A DNA stretch of 64,000 nucleotides from positions 392,847 to 456,846 of the forward strand of contig NZ_JAOVZN010000002.1 of the NCBI RefSeq assembly GCF_025717045.1, in the 5' to 3' direction. How positions within the stretch are numbered: position 1 is the stretch's first letter; each line of letters opens with the position of its first letter. Below the pieces are notes generated by a model. It ran no database searches. It was not told the DNA's origin and saw only the letters and a list, made by a program, of their open reading frames with translations. Of this stretch, positions 42,497-51,554 are shown in pieces. The translations under genes and the position numbers were made by a program. This stretch comes from Flavobacterium sp. SH_e. GTDB lineage: Bacteria > Bacteroidota > Bacteroidia > Flavobacteriales > Flavobacteriaceae.

Positions 42497-43585
42497 ATGC
42501 TTTCAATAATAGATAAATACATCTTAAAAAGATATCTGGGAACTTTCTCTGTGATGTTGCTTTTATTTGCACCAATCGGAATCGTAATTGACGTTTCTGA
42601 AAAAGTAAATAAAATGCTTGAAAACAAGATTCCGTTTGGAGATATTGCTTTCTATTATTACAATTTTACGATTTACTTTATTAATTCACTGTTTCCGATA
42701 TTTTTGTTTTTATCGGTAATTTGGTTTACTTCGAAATTAGCCAATAATACAGAGATTATTGCCATTTTAAGTTCTGGAATTTCATTTACGCGTTTCTTGC
42801 GTCCTTATATTATAGGAGCAACAATCGTTTCTATTTTTGTTTTGCTAATGGGATTTTTTATTGTTCCAGCTGCAAGTGAAGGGTATAATAATTTTAGATA
42901 TACCTATTTAAAAGGAAATGGGAAAGAACTCATGCGTGGAGAAAATACTAATGTTTACAGACAGATTAACGATCACGATTTTATTTTTGTAAACAGTTTT
43001 AATGAAGAGTCTAAAACAGCTTTCAACTTTTCTTTGGAACATTTTGAAAAAGAAAAATTGACCTATAAAATTACGGCAAGCCGTATTAAATGGGATCCGA
43101 AGAAAAAGATTTACATTTTATACGACTACACAAAACGTACAGTTGGAGGTTTAAATGATGTAATTGAAAAGTCTCCAGAAAAAAATATGGCCTTTAAGTT
43201 CGAATTGGCCGATTTGACTCCTGTTGTTTATATTGCAGAAACTTTGACTTTAGGTAAATTAATTGATTTTATTGAGAAAGAAAGAAAAAGAGGGTCAGGA
43301 AATATAAACACTTATTTAGTTGTTCTTTATAAAAAGTATAGTATTCCAGTTTCGGCATTTATTTTAACAATTATTGCAGTTTCGGTTTCTTCCATGAAGC
43401 GACGTGGCGGAATGGGAATGAATCTAGCTATTGGAATCGCAATTGCATTTTCATTTGTATTCTTTGATAAAATATTTGGTACACTTGCCGAAAAATCTAC
43501 TTTTTCACCTTTATTAGCTGTTTGGTTTCCAAATATTGTTTTCGGAATCTTAGCAGTTTATTTACTACGTAATGCGAAACGATAA
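42497..43585 (+). CDS. LptF/LptG family permease
   Basis: The 362-residue protein (YjgP/YjgQ, PF03739) has the usual layout. Three N-terminal helices (LGTFSVMLLLFAPIGIVIDV, FPIFLFLSVIWFTSKLA, then FVLLMGFFIVPAA) come first, then a periplasmic beta-jellyroll and three C-terminal helices (MNLAIGIAIAFSFVFFDKIF). It belongs to the LPS export complex LptBFG. Only one of the two permeases is here. The next gene starts within its last 14 bases. Confidence 0.9.
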   Translation: MLSIIDKYILKRYLGTFSVMLLLFAPIGIVIDVSEKVNKMLENKIPFGDIAFYYYNFTIYFINSLFPIFLFLSVIWFTSKLANNTEIIAILSSGISFTRFLRPYIIGATIVSIFVLLMGFFIVPAASEGYNNFRYTYLKGNGKELMRGENTNVYRQINDHDFIFVNSFNEESKTAFNFSLEHFEKEKLTYKITASRIKWDPKKKIYILYDYTKRTVGGLNDVIEKSPEKNMAFKFELADLTPVVYIAETLTLGKLIDFIEKERKRGSGNINTYLVVLYKKYSIPVSAFILTIIAVSVSSMKRRGGMGMNLAIGIAIAFSFVFFDKIFGTLAEKSTFSPLLAVWFPNIVFGILAVYLLRNAKR

Positions 43586-44462
43586 TTTAAAAAGTTACTT
43601 AAATCTTCACTTAATTGTTTTTATCTGGGGTTTTACAGCCATTCTAGGCGCTTTAATTACAATTGATGCCGAAAATTTAGTTTGGTATAGAATGTTGCTT
43701 GCCATGATTTTTCTCGGCGGATTTATAGCAGTTAAAAAACAATCATTTCAAGTTCCGATAAAAGAATTTTTCAAACTAATTTTTGTTGGTTTATTGATTG
43801 CATTGCACTGGATTTTCTTTTTTAAAGCAATTCATGTTTCCAATGTTTCAATAACACTTTCAATATTTTCTTTAGGAGCTTTTTTTGCTTCTTTATTAGA
43901 ACCATTATTTTATGGAAGAAAAGTGCTTTGGTACGAAGTTTTTTTCGGACTTATAATCATTGCCGGATTAGGATTGATTCTTCAGGTTGAAATTAAATAT
44001 CTTACAGGAGTTTATTACGCTTTAGCAGCAATCATTTTAGGTGTTCTATTTACCTTAATGAATGGTAAATTGATTTCAGATCACGAGCCTTCTGTAATTA
44101 CTTTTTATGAGTTTGGAGCAGGGGTTTTCTTTATTACGATTTATTTTTTATTCCAAGGAAAATTCACACCAGATTTCTTTGAAATGTCTTTAAATAACTG
44201 GGTTTTATTATTGATTTTAGCCTCAATTTGTACGGCTTACGCCTTTACAGCTTCGGTAAAAGTAATGCAGCGATTAACGCCATATACGGTAATGTTAACT
44301 ACTAATTTAGAGCCAGTTTATGGGATAGTTTTGGCTTATTTTATCTTAGGAGGAAAAGAGAAAATGAGCGTCGAATTTTATATCGGAGCTGTTATAATAA
44401 TCATAACAGTTATTCTAAACGGTGTTTTCAAACATTATCAGAACAAGAAAGAAAACTTGTAA
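43572..44462 (+). CDS. EamA/DMT family transporter
   Basis: The 296-residue protein has ten hydrophobic segments in two EamA repeats (VFIWGFTAILGALITIDAEN, LIALHWIFFFKAIHVSNVSI; ITFYEFGAGVFFITIYFLF, YTVMLTTNLEPVYGIVLAYF). These are drug/metabolite exporters; the substrate is unknown. It overlaps the LptF/G gene by 14 bases, so the two are co-transcribed. Confidence 0.9.
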   Translation: MRNDNLKSYLNLHLIVFIWGFTAILGALITIDAENLVWYRMLLAMIFLGGFIAVKKQSFQVPIKEFFKLIFVGLLIALHWIFFFKAIHVSNVSITLSIFSLGAFFASLLEPLFYGRKVLWYEVFFGLIIIAGLGLILQVEIKYLTGVYYALAAIILGVLFTLMNGKLISDHEPSVITFYEFGAGVFFITIYFLFQGKFTPDFFEMSLNNWVLLLILASICTAYAFTASVKVMQRLTPYTVMLTTNLEPVYGIVLAYFILGGKEKMSVEFYIGAVIIIITVILNGVFKHYQNKKENL

Positions 44463-44534
44463 TAGTTTCCTTATTATTAAAATGCATTTTTATACTTTAA
44501 ATAACAATTAACTTCGCCAATGATATAATATTTT

Positions 44535-44542
44535 TATATTTG
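44535..44542 (+). promoter_or_regulatory. -7 element TATATTTG of accA
   Basis: TATATTTG matches TAnnTTTG exactly and lies 32 bases before the accA ATG. Confidence 0.6.
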
Positions 44543-44574
44543 CGGTTCGATTTACAAACAAAATTCAAAAATCC

Positions 44575-45528
44575 ATGGAATATTTAGATTTTGAGCTTCC
44601 AATTAAAGAACTTGAAGAACAGTTAGAAAAGTGTGTTATTATTGGAAAAGAATCTGACGTTGACGTAACCCCGACGTGCAAGGAAATCAATAAAAAATTA
44701 GTAGAGACTAAAAAAGAAATATATAAAAACCTTACGGCTTGGCAGCGTGTACAATTGTCAAGACACCCAAATAGACCGTATACTTTAGACTATATCAAAG
44801 CAATTTGCGGAGATACTTTCTTAGAACTTCATGGAGACAGAGGTTTTAAAGATGATAAAGCAATGGTTGGCGGTCTTGGTAAAATAAACGGACAATCGTT
44901 TATGATTATTGGTCAGCAAAAAGGTTTTAATACAAAAACACGTCAGTACCGTAATTTTGGTATGGCTAATCCTGAAGGATACCGTAAAGCTTTGCGTTTA
45001 ATGAAAATGGCAGAGAAATTTGGAATTCCAGTTTTAACTTTAGTAGATACTCCGGGTGCATATCCAGGACTTGAAGCTGAAGAAAGAGGACAAGGAGAAG
45101 CTATCGCTAGAAACATTTTCGAAATGGTTCGTCTGCAAGTGCCAATTATCACAATTATTGTGGGTGAAGGTGCTTCTGGAGGAGCGTTAGGAATTGGTGT
45201 TGGAGACCGTGTTTATATGTTAGAAAATACTTGGTACTCTGTAATTTCTCCTGAATCTTGCTCTTCTATTTTATGGAAAAGCTGGGAATACAAAGAGCGT
45301 GCAGCAGAAGCTTTAAAATTGACTTCTTCTGACATGAAAAAACAAAAATTAGTTGATGATGTAATTCCAGAACCACTAGGAGGAGCACATTATGACAGAG
45401 AAACTACTTTCAAAACAGTAGCGGAATATATTACTAAAGGATATAACGAATTGAAAGATTTATCAACAGCCGATTTAATTGCCCAAAGAATGGATAAATA
45501 CAGTAATATGGGCGAGTTTAAAGAGTAA
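44575..45528 (+). CDS. accA: Acetyl-CoA carboxylase carboxyltransferase subunit alpha
   Basis: The 317-residue protein matches AccA along its length: [92 protein letters not shown] and [15 protein letters not shown]. With AccD it transfers the carboxyl group from biotin to acetyl-CoA at the start of fatty acid synthesis. A terminator follows. Confidence 0.96.
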   Translation: MEYLDFELPIKELEEQLEKCVIIGKESDVDVTPTCKEINKKLVETKKEIYKNLTAWQRVQLSRHPNRPYTLDYIKAICGDTFLELHGDRGFKDDKAMVGGLGKINGQSFMIIGQQKGFNTKTRQYRNFGMANPEGYRKALRLMKMAEKFGIPVLTLVDTPGAYPGLEAEERGQGEAIARNIFEMVRLQVPIITIIVGEGASGGALGIGVGDRVYMLENTWYSVISPESCSSILWKSWEYKERAAEALKLTSSDMKKQKLVDDVIPEPLGGAHYDRETTFKTVAEYITKGYNELKDLSTADLIAQRMDKYSNMGEFKE

Positions 45529-45545
45529 ATTCATATAATATGATT

Positions 45546-45580
45546 AAAAATCCGAAGCCCTACGGTTTCGGATTTTTTTT
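45546..45580 (+). terminator. Intrinsic terminator of accA
   Basis: AAAAATCCGAA pairs with TTTCGGATTTTT across GCCCTACGG and is followed by T8. Confidence 0.88.
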
Positions 45581-45668
45581 TGGTTATTAACAAAAAAACT
45601 TATTTATAAACATAAAACTAGTTATAACTCGATAGCAGATTTTTTTTAAATTTTGCTACTTTCGCTAT

Positions 45669-47213
45669 ATGGAAAATTTCAAAAACTTAAACCCCGTTAA
45701 GGTCGACAAAACCACAATCATCAATTTAGAAAAAGGTAAACTTCCTCCTCAAGTTATTGACTTAGAAGAGGCTGTTCTCGGTGCGATGATGATTGATAAA
45801 AAAGGGGTAGATGATGTAATTGATATTTTACAGCCTGATGCTTTTTACAAAGACGCGCACAAACATATTTTTGAGGCGATTTTACAGCTTTTTACAGAAA
45901 CTCAACCAATTGATATTTTAACGGTTTCGACACAGTTAAAGAAAAACGGAAAGCTGGATCTAGCTGGAGGAGATTTTTATTTGATTCAGCTAACGCAGAA
46001 AATTGCTTCTTCTGCGCATATCGAATTTCACTCGCGTATTATTCTTCAAAAATTTATTCAAAGAAGTTTGATTCGAATTTCATCTGAAATTATTGAAGAA
46101 TCTTATGACGAGACAACAGACGTATTTGATTTGCTGGATAAAGCCGAATCTAAATTATACGAAGTAACTCAGGGAAATATCAAGCGTAGTTCTGAGACTG
46201 CTCAGAGTTTGGTTCTTCAGGCGAAAAAACGTATTGAAGAAATTGCTGGTAAGGAAGGTTTGAGTGGAGTTGCAACAGGTTTTGAGAAACTGGATGAAGT
46301 AACTTCTGGATGGCAACCTTCGGATTTAATTATTATTGCAGCTCGTCCTGGTATGGGTAAAACGGCTTTCGTCCTTTCGATGGCGAGAAACGTGAGTATT
46401 CAGTTTGGACATGCAGTTGCGATTTTCTCTCTGGAGATGGCGTCGGTTCAGTTAATTACGAGGCTTATTTCTTCTGAAACAGGATTGTCTTCAGAAAAAT
46501 TAAGAACAGGTAAATTAGAAAAACACGAATGGGAGCAATTAAGTACAAAAGTAAAAAACTTAGAAAAAGCCCCATTGTTTATTGATGATACACCTTCGCT
46601 TTCGATATTCGATTTACGTGCAAAATGTCGTCGTTTGGCTTCTCAGCACGGAATCAAACTAATTATTATTGACTACTTGCAGTTAATGACTGCTGGAGGT
46701 AGTGGGAAAGGAGGAGGAAACCGTGAGCAGGAGATTTCGACAATTTCCCGAAACTTAAAGGCTTTGGCAAAAGAGCTTAACGTTCCGGTAATTGCACTTT
46801 CTCAGTTATCGCGTGCCGTTGAAACCCGTGGTTCTAGTAAACGTCCGCTTCTTTCGGATCTTCGTGAATCTGGAGCGATTGAGCAGGATGCCGATATCGT
46901 ATCCTTTATCTATCGTCCTGAATATTATAAAATTGAAGAATGGGATGATGATGAAGCTTCTTCTACACAAGGTCAAGCTGAATTTATTATAGCCAAGCAC
47001 CGTAACGGTGGTTTGGAGAATATTCGTCTGAAATTCTTAGGACATTTAGGTAAGTTTGATAATCTTGAAGAGTTTACGGGAGGTTATGATGATTTACCGT
47101 CAAAAATGAATCACGATGATAATCCTTTCATAACTAAAAATTTACCATCTGCTAACGAAGCTTTCGGAAGCAATTTAAATGACGATGACGACGATAGTGA
47201 TGTTCCATTTTAA
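45669..47213 (+). CDS. dnaB: Replicative DNA helicase
   Basis: The 514-residue helicase has the N-terminal DnaB domain (PPQVIDLEEAVLGAMMIDKK) and the RecA-like C-terminal domain. Walker A is AARPGMGKTAF, Walker B KLIIIDYLQLM, and the H4 region includes REQEISTISRNLKALAKELN and LSQLSRAVETRGSSKRPLLS. It unwinds the replication fork. An acidic tail (LNDDDDDSDVPF) resembles the acidic tip of SSB. No intein is present. Confidence 0.96.
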   Translation: MENFKNLNPVKVDKTTIINLEKGKLPPQVIDLEEAVLGAMMIDKKGVDDVIDILQPDAFYKDAHKHIFEAILQLFTETQPIDILTVSTQLKKNGKLDLAGGDFYLIQLTQKIASSAHIEFHSRIILQKFIQRSLIRISSEIIEESYDETTDVFDLLDKAESKLYEVTQGNIKRSSETAQSLVLQAKKRIEEIAGKEGLSGVATGFEKLDEVTSGWQPSDLIIIAARPGMGKTAFVLSMARNVSIQFGHAVAIFSLEMASVQLITRLISSETGLSSEKLRTGKLEKHEWEQLSTKVKNLEKAPLFIDDTPSLSIFDLRAKCRRLASQHGIKLIIIDYLQLMTAGGSGKGGGNREQEISTISRNLKALAKELNVPVIALSQLSRAVETRGSSKRPLLSDLRESGAIEQDADIVSFIYRPEYYKIEEWDDDEASSTQGQAEFIIAKHRNGGLENIRLKFLGHLGKFDNLEEFTGGYDDLPSKMNHDDNPFITKNLPSANEAFGSNLNDDDDDSDVPF

Positions 47214-47220
47214 AAGTTAA

Positions 47221-47247
47221 AAAGCCTTATTATTAAGGCTTTTTTTA
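47221..47247 (+). terminator. Intrinsic terminator of dnaB
   Basis: AAAGCCTTA pairs with TAAGGCTTT and is followed by T7. Confidence 0.85.
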
Positions 47248-47347
47248 TGTTTTTATGTTAATCGTCTAATAAAAATCAGTAGTTTAGCTAAACCAATCAG
47301 AAACTATTAATTTTTTTAAATTATTAACCAATTAACAAATGTAAATT

Positions 47348-47716
47348 ATGAATGATTTTAATCTAGGAAGTGTTGAAGTGCCTTTAGAGGAAGGTAAAAG
47401 TTGGGCAAAAAAATACCGTGATTCACCTAAAGAGGTTGAAGAAGGTAAAGGTAAAATTGACGCTTACTTAATCCCTTTAGATGCTTTGAGATTAGTATTA
47501 AAGCAAGACATTGATGCCGTTAGAGCATACAAAGGTATTAACAATGCAGGAGAACAGACTTTAATGTTTGTGGGTACAAAACTGGACAAAAAAACCGGTA
47601 TTTATGTAGATGTATTTAATGTGGGCGTATCTGAAGGATGCGAGGGAAGCGAAGTTGTTTATGACACTAGCCGTCCATGTCCTCCTTATGGTGATCCAGC
47701 TAGTCCGATGGCATAA
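47348..47716 (+). CDS. Small soluble protein heading a sensory module
   Basis: I do not recognise a named family for this 122-residue protein. It has no signal peptide. It contains LIPLDALRLVLKQDIDAVRA, then a beta hairpin (TLMFVGTKLDKKTGIYVDVF) and a Cys/Pro-rich C-terminus (SEGCEGSEVVYDTSRPCPPY, then GDPASPMA). It ends 2 bases before the membrane protein gene at 47719, which is followed by a kinase and a regulator. It may be the ligand-like or modulator part of that module. Confidence 0.7.
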   Translation: MNDFNLGSVEVPLEEGKSWAKKYRDSPKEVEEGKGKIDAYLIPLDALRLVLKQDIDAVRAYKGINNAGEQTLMFVGTKLDKKTGIYVDVFNVGVSEGCEGSEVVYDTSRPCPPYGDPASPMA

Positions 47717-47718
47717 AA

Positions 47719-48354
47719 ATGGATGATTTTTTAATATATTCTTCTTATATCATTTTATTTATAAGTTTGATATTATATACATATAGCTTTTTCCGTAAGG
47801 AAAAAGCTAATGTCTTTTTCATTATATATATTGTTTTTAGCTTTGTCATTCAGATTTCTATGGAAGTCATGTATCATATGCGTTTAAATAATTTATTGTT
47901 GATGAATACATTTGTCATTGGACAGATGATATTATTAGGACTTTTTTATAAATCATTATTTAAAATTCAGGCACAAAAAAAAGTGGTAGTTTGGAGTATG
48001 ATTTTGGCTCTACTGATCATTTTTATTCAATTATATAATGACCCAAAACAGATCTATAAATTTAACTTGTTTGAAATCACAATCTGTTCATTGTTAGTCC
48101 TTATTTTTGCTTTGATGCATTTTTATAATATGCTTGGCGATAATAAAACCTACTATTATTTTTCGATTGGAGTTGTAGCTTTTATGCTTGCTTCGACAGT
48201 ATTATTGTTGGTAGGGAATTTAACGCATAACTTGTCAAATGAATTTAAATATTTGAGTTGGAGATTAAATGCATTTTTAGTTGGAGCATTTTATTTTTCG
48301 ATGATTGTAGAATGGAAAGTGAGTTTTTCAAAAACGAAAAATTTAACTAATTAA
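47719..48354 (+). CDS. Multi-pass membrane protein of the sensory module
   Basis: The 211-residue protein has about seven hydrophobic helices (SYIILFISLILYTYSFF, VFFIIYIVFSFVIQISMEVM, VVVWSMILALLIIFIQLY, VVAFMLASTVLLLVGNL and others) with short loops. No enzymatic motif is seen. It is 18 bases before a histidine kinase that has only one helix of its own, so it may be a separate membrane input unit. It begins 2 bases after the small soluble protein gene. Confidence 0.7.
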   Translation: MDDFLIYSSYIILFISLILYTYSFFRKEKANVFFIIYIVFSFVIQISMEVMYHMRLNNLLLMNTFVIGQMILLGLFYKSLFKIQAQKKVVVWSMILALLIIFIQLYNDPKQIYKFNLFEITICSLLVLIFALMHFYNMLGDNKTYYYFSIGVVAFMLASTVLLLVGNLTHNLSNEFKYLSWRLNAFLVGAFYFSMIVEWKVSFSKTKNLTN

Positions 48355-48372
48355 AATATTTCAATTCATAAT

Positions 48373-49164
48373 ATGAGTCTCCATTCAATACCAGAAAAAG
48401 AAATTGTTGCTATTATTTTATATACCTCACTTTTCTTTATGATTGTTGCGGTAGTTTTAATTATTTTCTTTTACTTTTCTAGGCAAAAAATCATTCAGAA
48501 AGAATTAGAAAAAGTAGATTTAATACTTAGATATCAAAGAGAACAATTGCATGCTGTTATTATTACGCAGGAAGAAGAACGTAAAAGAATTGCACAAGAT
48601 CTTCATGATGATATCAGTTCGAAATTAAATATTGTTTCATTAAATAGCCATTTGCTTACTGCGCCAAATCTTACAGAAACTGAAACGGCTGAAATAACCG
48701 AGAATATAATCAATTTAACTACTAAAGCTTTAGAAAATTCTAGAAAAATTGCCCATAATCTTTTGCCTCCTGTTTTTGAAAAATTTGGATTAAATGCAGG
48801 AATAGAAGAATTATGCGAGGAATTTGAAACCAGTAAATCTGTCAAAACGCATTATAAAAATGAAATCGATTTTGACGACAATGATCTCGACAGACATTTG
48901 CATATTTTTAGAATTCTTCAGGAATTAATGAATAATTCGCTTCGTCATGGAAAAGCAACCGAAATTTGGATTTCTTTTACCAATAATGAAGGGGTAAATA
49001 CATGTAATTATGAAGATAACGGAATTGGTTTTGATAGTTCAAATGCAGAAAATCAAAAAGGTTTAGGAATGAAAAATATCGATAGCCGAATATCATTTTT
49101 GGAAGGAACTATTAAAATTACCTCTGAAATTAATAACGGAATCGCAGTAAATTTTACTTTTTAG
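48373..49164 (+). CDS. Sensor histidine kinase (HisKA_3/NarL partner type)
   Basis: The 263-residue kinase has one N-terminal helix (AIILYTSLFFMIVAVVLIIF), a short coiled coil, the H-box EEERKRIAQDLHDDISSKLN with the phospho-His near 78, and the HATPase domain. The N-box is ELMNNSLRHGKATE, G1 is YEDNGIGFD and G2 is KGLGMKNIDSR. All key residues are intact. It lacks a sensor domain of its own. A NarL-type regulator gene follows 115 bp downstream. Confidence 0.93.
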   Translation: MSLHSIPEKEIVAIILYTSLFFMIVAVVLIIFFYFSRQKIIQKELEKVDLILRYQREQLHAVIITQEEERKRIAQDLHDDISSKLNIVSLNSHLLTAPNLTETETAEITENIINLTTKALENSRKIAHNLLPPVFEKFGLNAGIEELCEEFETSKSVKTHYKNEIDFDDNDLDRHLHIFRILQELMNNSLRHGKATEIWISFTNNEGVNTCNYEDNGIGFDSSNAENQKGLGMKNIDSRISFLEGTIKITSEINNGIAVNFTF

Positions 49165-49279
49165 ATCGAATTTAGAACTTTAATAAGGTTTTTAGTCGAT
49201 AAAATGGCATGTTTTGGCTATTTATTAATCATATTTTGTAATTTCGGGATACCAAACTAAACGACCAAAATCCAAAAAG

Positions 49280-49945
49280 ATGAATGCCACTATTAAAATT
49301 GCCTTAGTCGATGATGAAATTTTGTTTCGAAAAGGAATTTCTTTCTTATTGCAGAGAGAAGAAAATGTAGAAGTTATTTTCGAGGCCTCAAACGGAGAAG
49401 ATCTAATTTCTCAGTTAAATGAAAACGAAGTCAAACCCGATATAATTATTATGGACTTAAAGATGCCGGTTTTAAATGGTGTCGAGGCCACTAAAATTAT
49501 TCGAAAGGCGTTTCCTGATATCAAAATAATTGCACTAACAAGTTATGATACGAAATCATTCATTGCTAATATGATTCAGGTTGGAGCTGTTGCTTATTTA
49601 ATTAAAAATACTACTCCAAAAGATTTAATTCTAACAATTAGAGAAGTAGCGGCTAAAGGATTCTACTATAATGAAAATGTTTTAAAAACAATTCAGGAAA
49701 CTATAGTTTCTCCTAAAAATACTAAAGGCGGTTTAGATACGAGTTTCCTTTCGCCTCGCGAAGTAGAAGTTCTCCAATTAATCTGTCAGCAGAAAACAAC
49801 TGCCGAAATTGCCGAGCAGCTGTTTTTAAGTCCTAGAACTATTGAAGGACACAGAAATAATTTGCTGCTTAAAACAGAATCGCGCAATATTGCTGGCTTG
49901 GTTGTGTATGCCATTCAAAACGATTTAGCAGATTTGACAATCTAA
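49280..49945 (+). CDS. NarL/FixJ-type response regulator
   Basis: The 221-residue protein has a receiver domain (IALVDDEILFRKGISFLLQR, phospho-Asp in IIIMDLKMPVLNGVEATKII, Lys in YLIKNTTPKD) and a LuxR HTH (LSPREVEVLQLICQQKTTAE, IAEQLFLSPRTIEGHRNNLL). It is the evident partner of the kinase just upstream. Confidence 0.94.
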   Translation: MNATIKIALVDDEILFRKGISFLLQREENVEVIFEASNGEDLISQLNENEVKPDIIIMDLKMPVLNGVEATKIIRKAFPDIKIIALTSYDTKSFIANMIQVGAVAYLIKNTTPKDLILTIREVAAKGFYYNENVLKTIQETIVSPKNTKGGLDTSFLSPREVEVLQLICQQKTTAEIAEQLFLSPRTIEGHRNNLLLKTESRNIAGLVVYAIQNDLADLTI

Positions 49946-49949
49946 AAAA

Positions 49950-50075
49950 TTATGCTGTCAAAAATTGAATTGACAACACATAATACAATATGATTGTTAT
50001 CACGAGAACACATAAACCTATTTTTTGAACTAAATTCATACCCTTTTCTTGGTTATTACTATCATTAAACTTCAT
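49950..50075 (-). CDS. 41-residue single-helix membrane peptide
   Basis: The minus strand has an ATG at 50075 and a stop at 49950. The product has a polar head (MKFNDSNNQEKGMN) followed by one clear membrane helix (KIGLCVLVITIILYYVLSI). An A-rich leader (TAAAAAAACAAACCAACC) like those of other genes here precedes it. It converges on the response regulator with 4 bases between stops. The rest of the 50.08-50.29 kb gap is AT-rich with no further gene. Confidence 0.5.
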   Translation of the reverse strand: MKFNDSNNQEKGMNLVQKIGLCVLVITIILYYVLSIQFLTA

Positions 50076-50294
50076 GGTTGGTTTGTTTTTTTACATTGAT
50101 TAGTTTTATGACCTGGGATAGCAAATGTATATAGAATATTTAACGGCACTATAGGTGTTTTTACCTGTTTTTTTAAGGGTGTTAATCAGGTATTTACCTC
50201 TGTTTTTTTATTTAACATTCTCTTATGCCATAAAAGGGACTATAGATTCTTTTTTTAGATAGTTCCTTTATATCTTTACTAAAATAATTTTCGG

Positions 50295-51554
50295 ATGAAT
50301 AGAAGTTTATTCTACATTTTTATACTATTAGTTACATTTAATGCCCGCGCCTCGTTCATATTACTTCCGATGGACGAAACAACTCAACAGAATCATTTAA
50401 AAGCATACGGTATTACTTATTGGTGTTTAAGCAGAGATTATAAAGCAAGTTGGCTTTTAAATTATCGTGGAGGTTCTTTCTTGCTTCCTGATGCTGATGA
50501 GATTAGAAAAGAATGCAAAATTAGAGGTGTTAGTTTCGAAGTTATTTCAGATAGCGAACAAGCTTCTATTTTAAATGAAATCTCGAGTCCTTCTCAAAAT
50601 ATGGAATCTGTAATTTTGGAGAAAGCTCCAAAAATTGCCGTTTACACGCCAAAAGGCAAACAACCTTGGGATGACGCCGTAACTTTGGTTTTAACTTATG
50701 CCGAAATACCTTTTACTCCAATTTATGACGAAGAAGTTTTAAGTGATCAATTATTAATGTACGATTGGTTGCATCTACATCATGAGGATTTTACTGGACA
50801 GTACGGAAAGTTCTATGCCGCCTATAAAAATACACCTTGGTATATTGATCAAAAAAAGGATGCTGAAGCTTTAGCTGCAAAATTAGGATATGCAAAAGTA
50901 TCTCAGGAAAAAGGAGCTGTGGCAAAAAAAATTAGAGATTTTGTAATTGGAGGTGGATTTATGTTTGCAATGTGTTCTGCTACAGACAGTTTCGATATTG
51001 CGCTTGCAGCTGATGGAGTTGATATTTGCGAAACAATGTTTGATGGTGATCCAAGCGAATCTAATTATCAATCGAAATTAAATTACAATAACTCTTTTGC
51101 TTTCAAAAATTTCACTTTAGAAAGAAGACCTGAAGTTTATGAATTTTCGGATATCGATATGACTACCAAAAGACGTATTGTTATGGAAAAAGATTATTTC
51201 ACTTTAATGGAATTTTCAGCAAAATGGGATCCAATTCCAAGTATGTTATGTCAAAATCATACCCAATTGGTAAAAGGTTTTATGGGGCAGACGACTTCAT
51301 TTGATTCTTCGCTAATAAAATCTAACATATTAATTATGGGAACTTGTGAGCTAAATGGCGAATCAAGGTATATTCATGGCGAAAAAGGAAAAGGAATGTT
51401 TACTTTTTTTGGAGGACATGATCCAGAAGATTTTCAGCATCAAGTTGGAGATCCGCCAACGGTTTTAGATTTGCACCCAAATTCTCCAGGTTACAGATTA
51501 ATTTTGAATAATGTTTTATTTCCTGCTGCGAGAAAAAAGAAGCTTAAAACCTAA
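50295..51554 (+). CDS. Secreted protein of unknown role (often labelled asparagine synthetase B)
   Basis: The 419-residue protein has a signal peptide (SLFYIFILLVTFNARAS). The body includes MDETTQQNHLKAYGITYWCL, LNYRGGSFLLPDADEIRKEC and FMFAMCSATDSFDIALAADG, and ends KGMFTFFGGHDPEDFQHQVG then PPTVLDLHPNSPGYRLILNN. Homologues in flavobacteria carry the name asparagine synthetase B. I see neither the N-terminal cysteine glutaminase nor the ATP-pyrophosphatase SGGxDS motif of AsnB. GGHDPED resembles glutamine-amidotransferase-like (ThuA-type) folds. Treat the function as unknown. Confidence 0.7.
   Translation: MNRSLFYIFILLVTFNARASFILLPMDETTQQNHLKAYGITYWCLSRDYKASWLLNYRGGSFLLPDADEIRKECKIRGVSFEVISDSEQASILNEISSPSQNMESVILEKAPKIAVYTPKGKQPWDDAVTLVLTYAEIPFTPIYDEEVLSDQLLMYDWLHLHHEDFTGQYGKFYAAYKNTPWYIDQKKDAEALAAKLGYAKVSQEKGAVAKKIRDFVIGGGFMFAMCSATDSFDIALAADGVDICETMFDGDPSESNYQSKLNYNNSFAFKNFTLERRPEVYEFSDIDMTTKRRIVMEKDYFTLMEFSAKWDPIPSMLCQNHTQLVKGFMGQTTSFDSSLIKSNILIMGTCELNGESRYIHGEKGKGMFTFFGGHDPEDFQHQVGDPPTVLDLHPNSPGYRLILNNVLFPAARKKKLKT

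Noticed and set aside
50295..51554. Asparagine synthetase B
   Set aside because: The name is attached to this family by automated annotation, but neither the glutaminase cysteine nor the SGGxDS ATP motif is present, and the protein is secreted.
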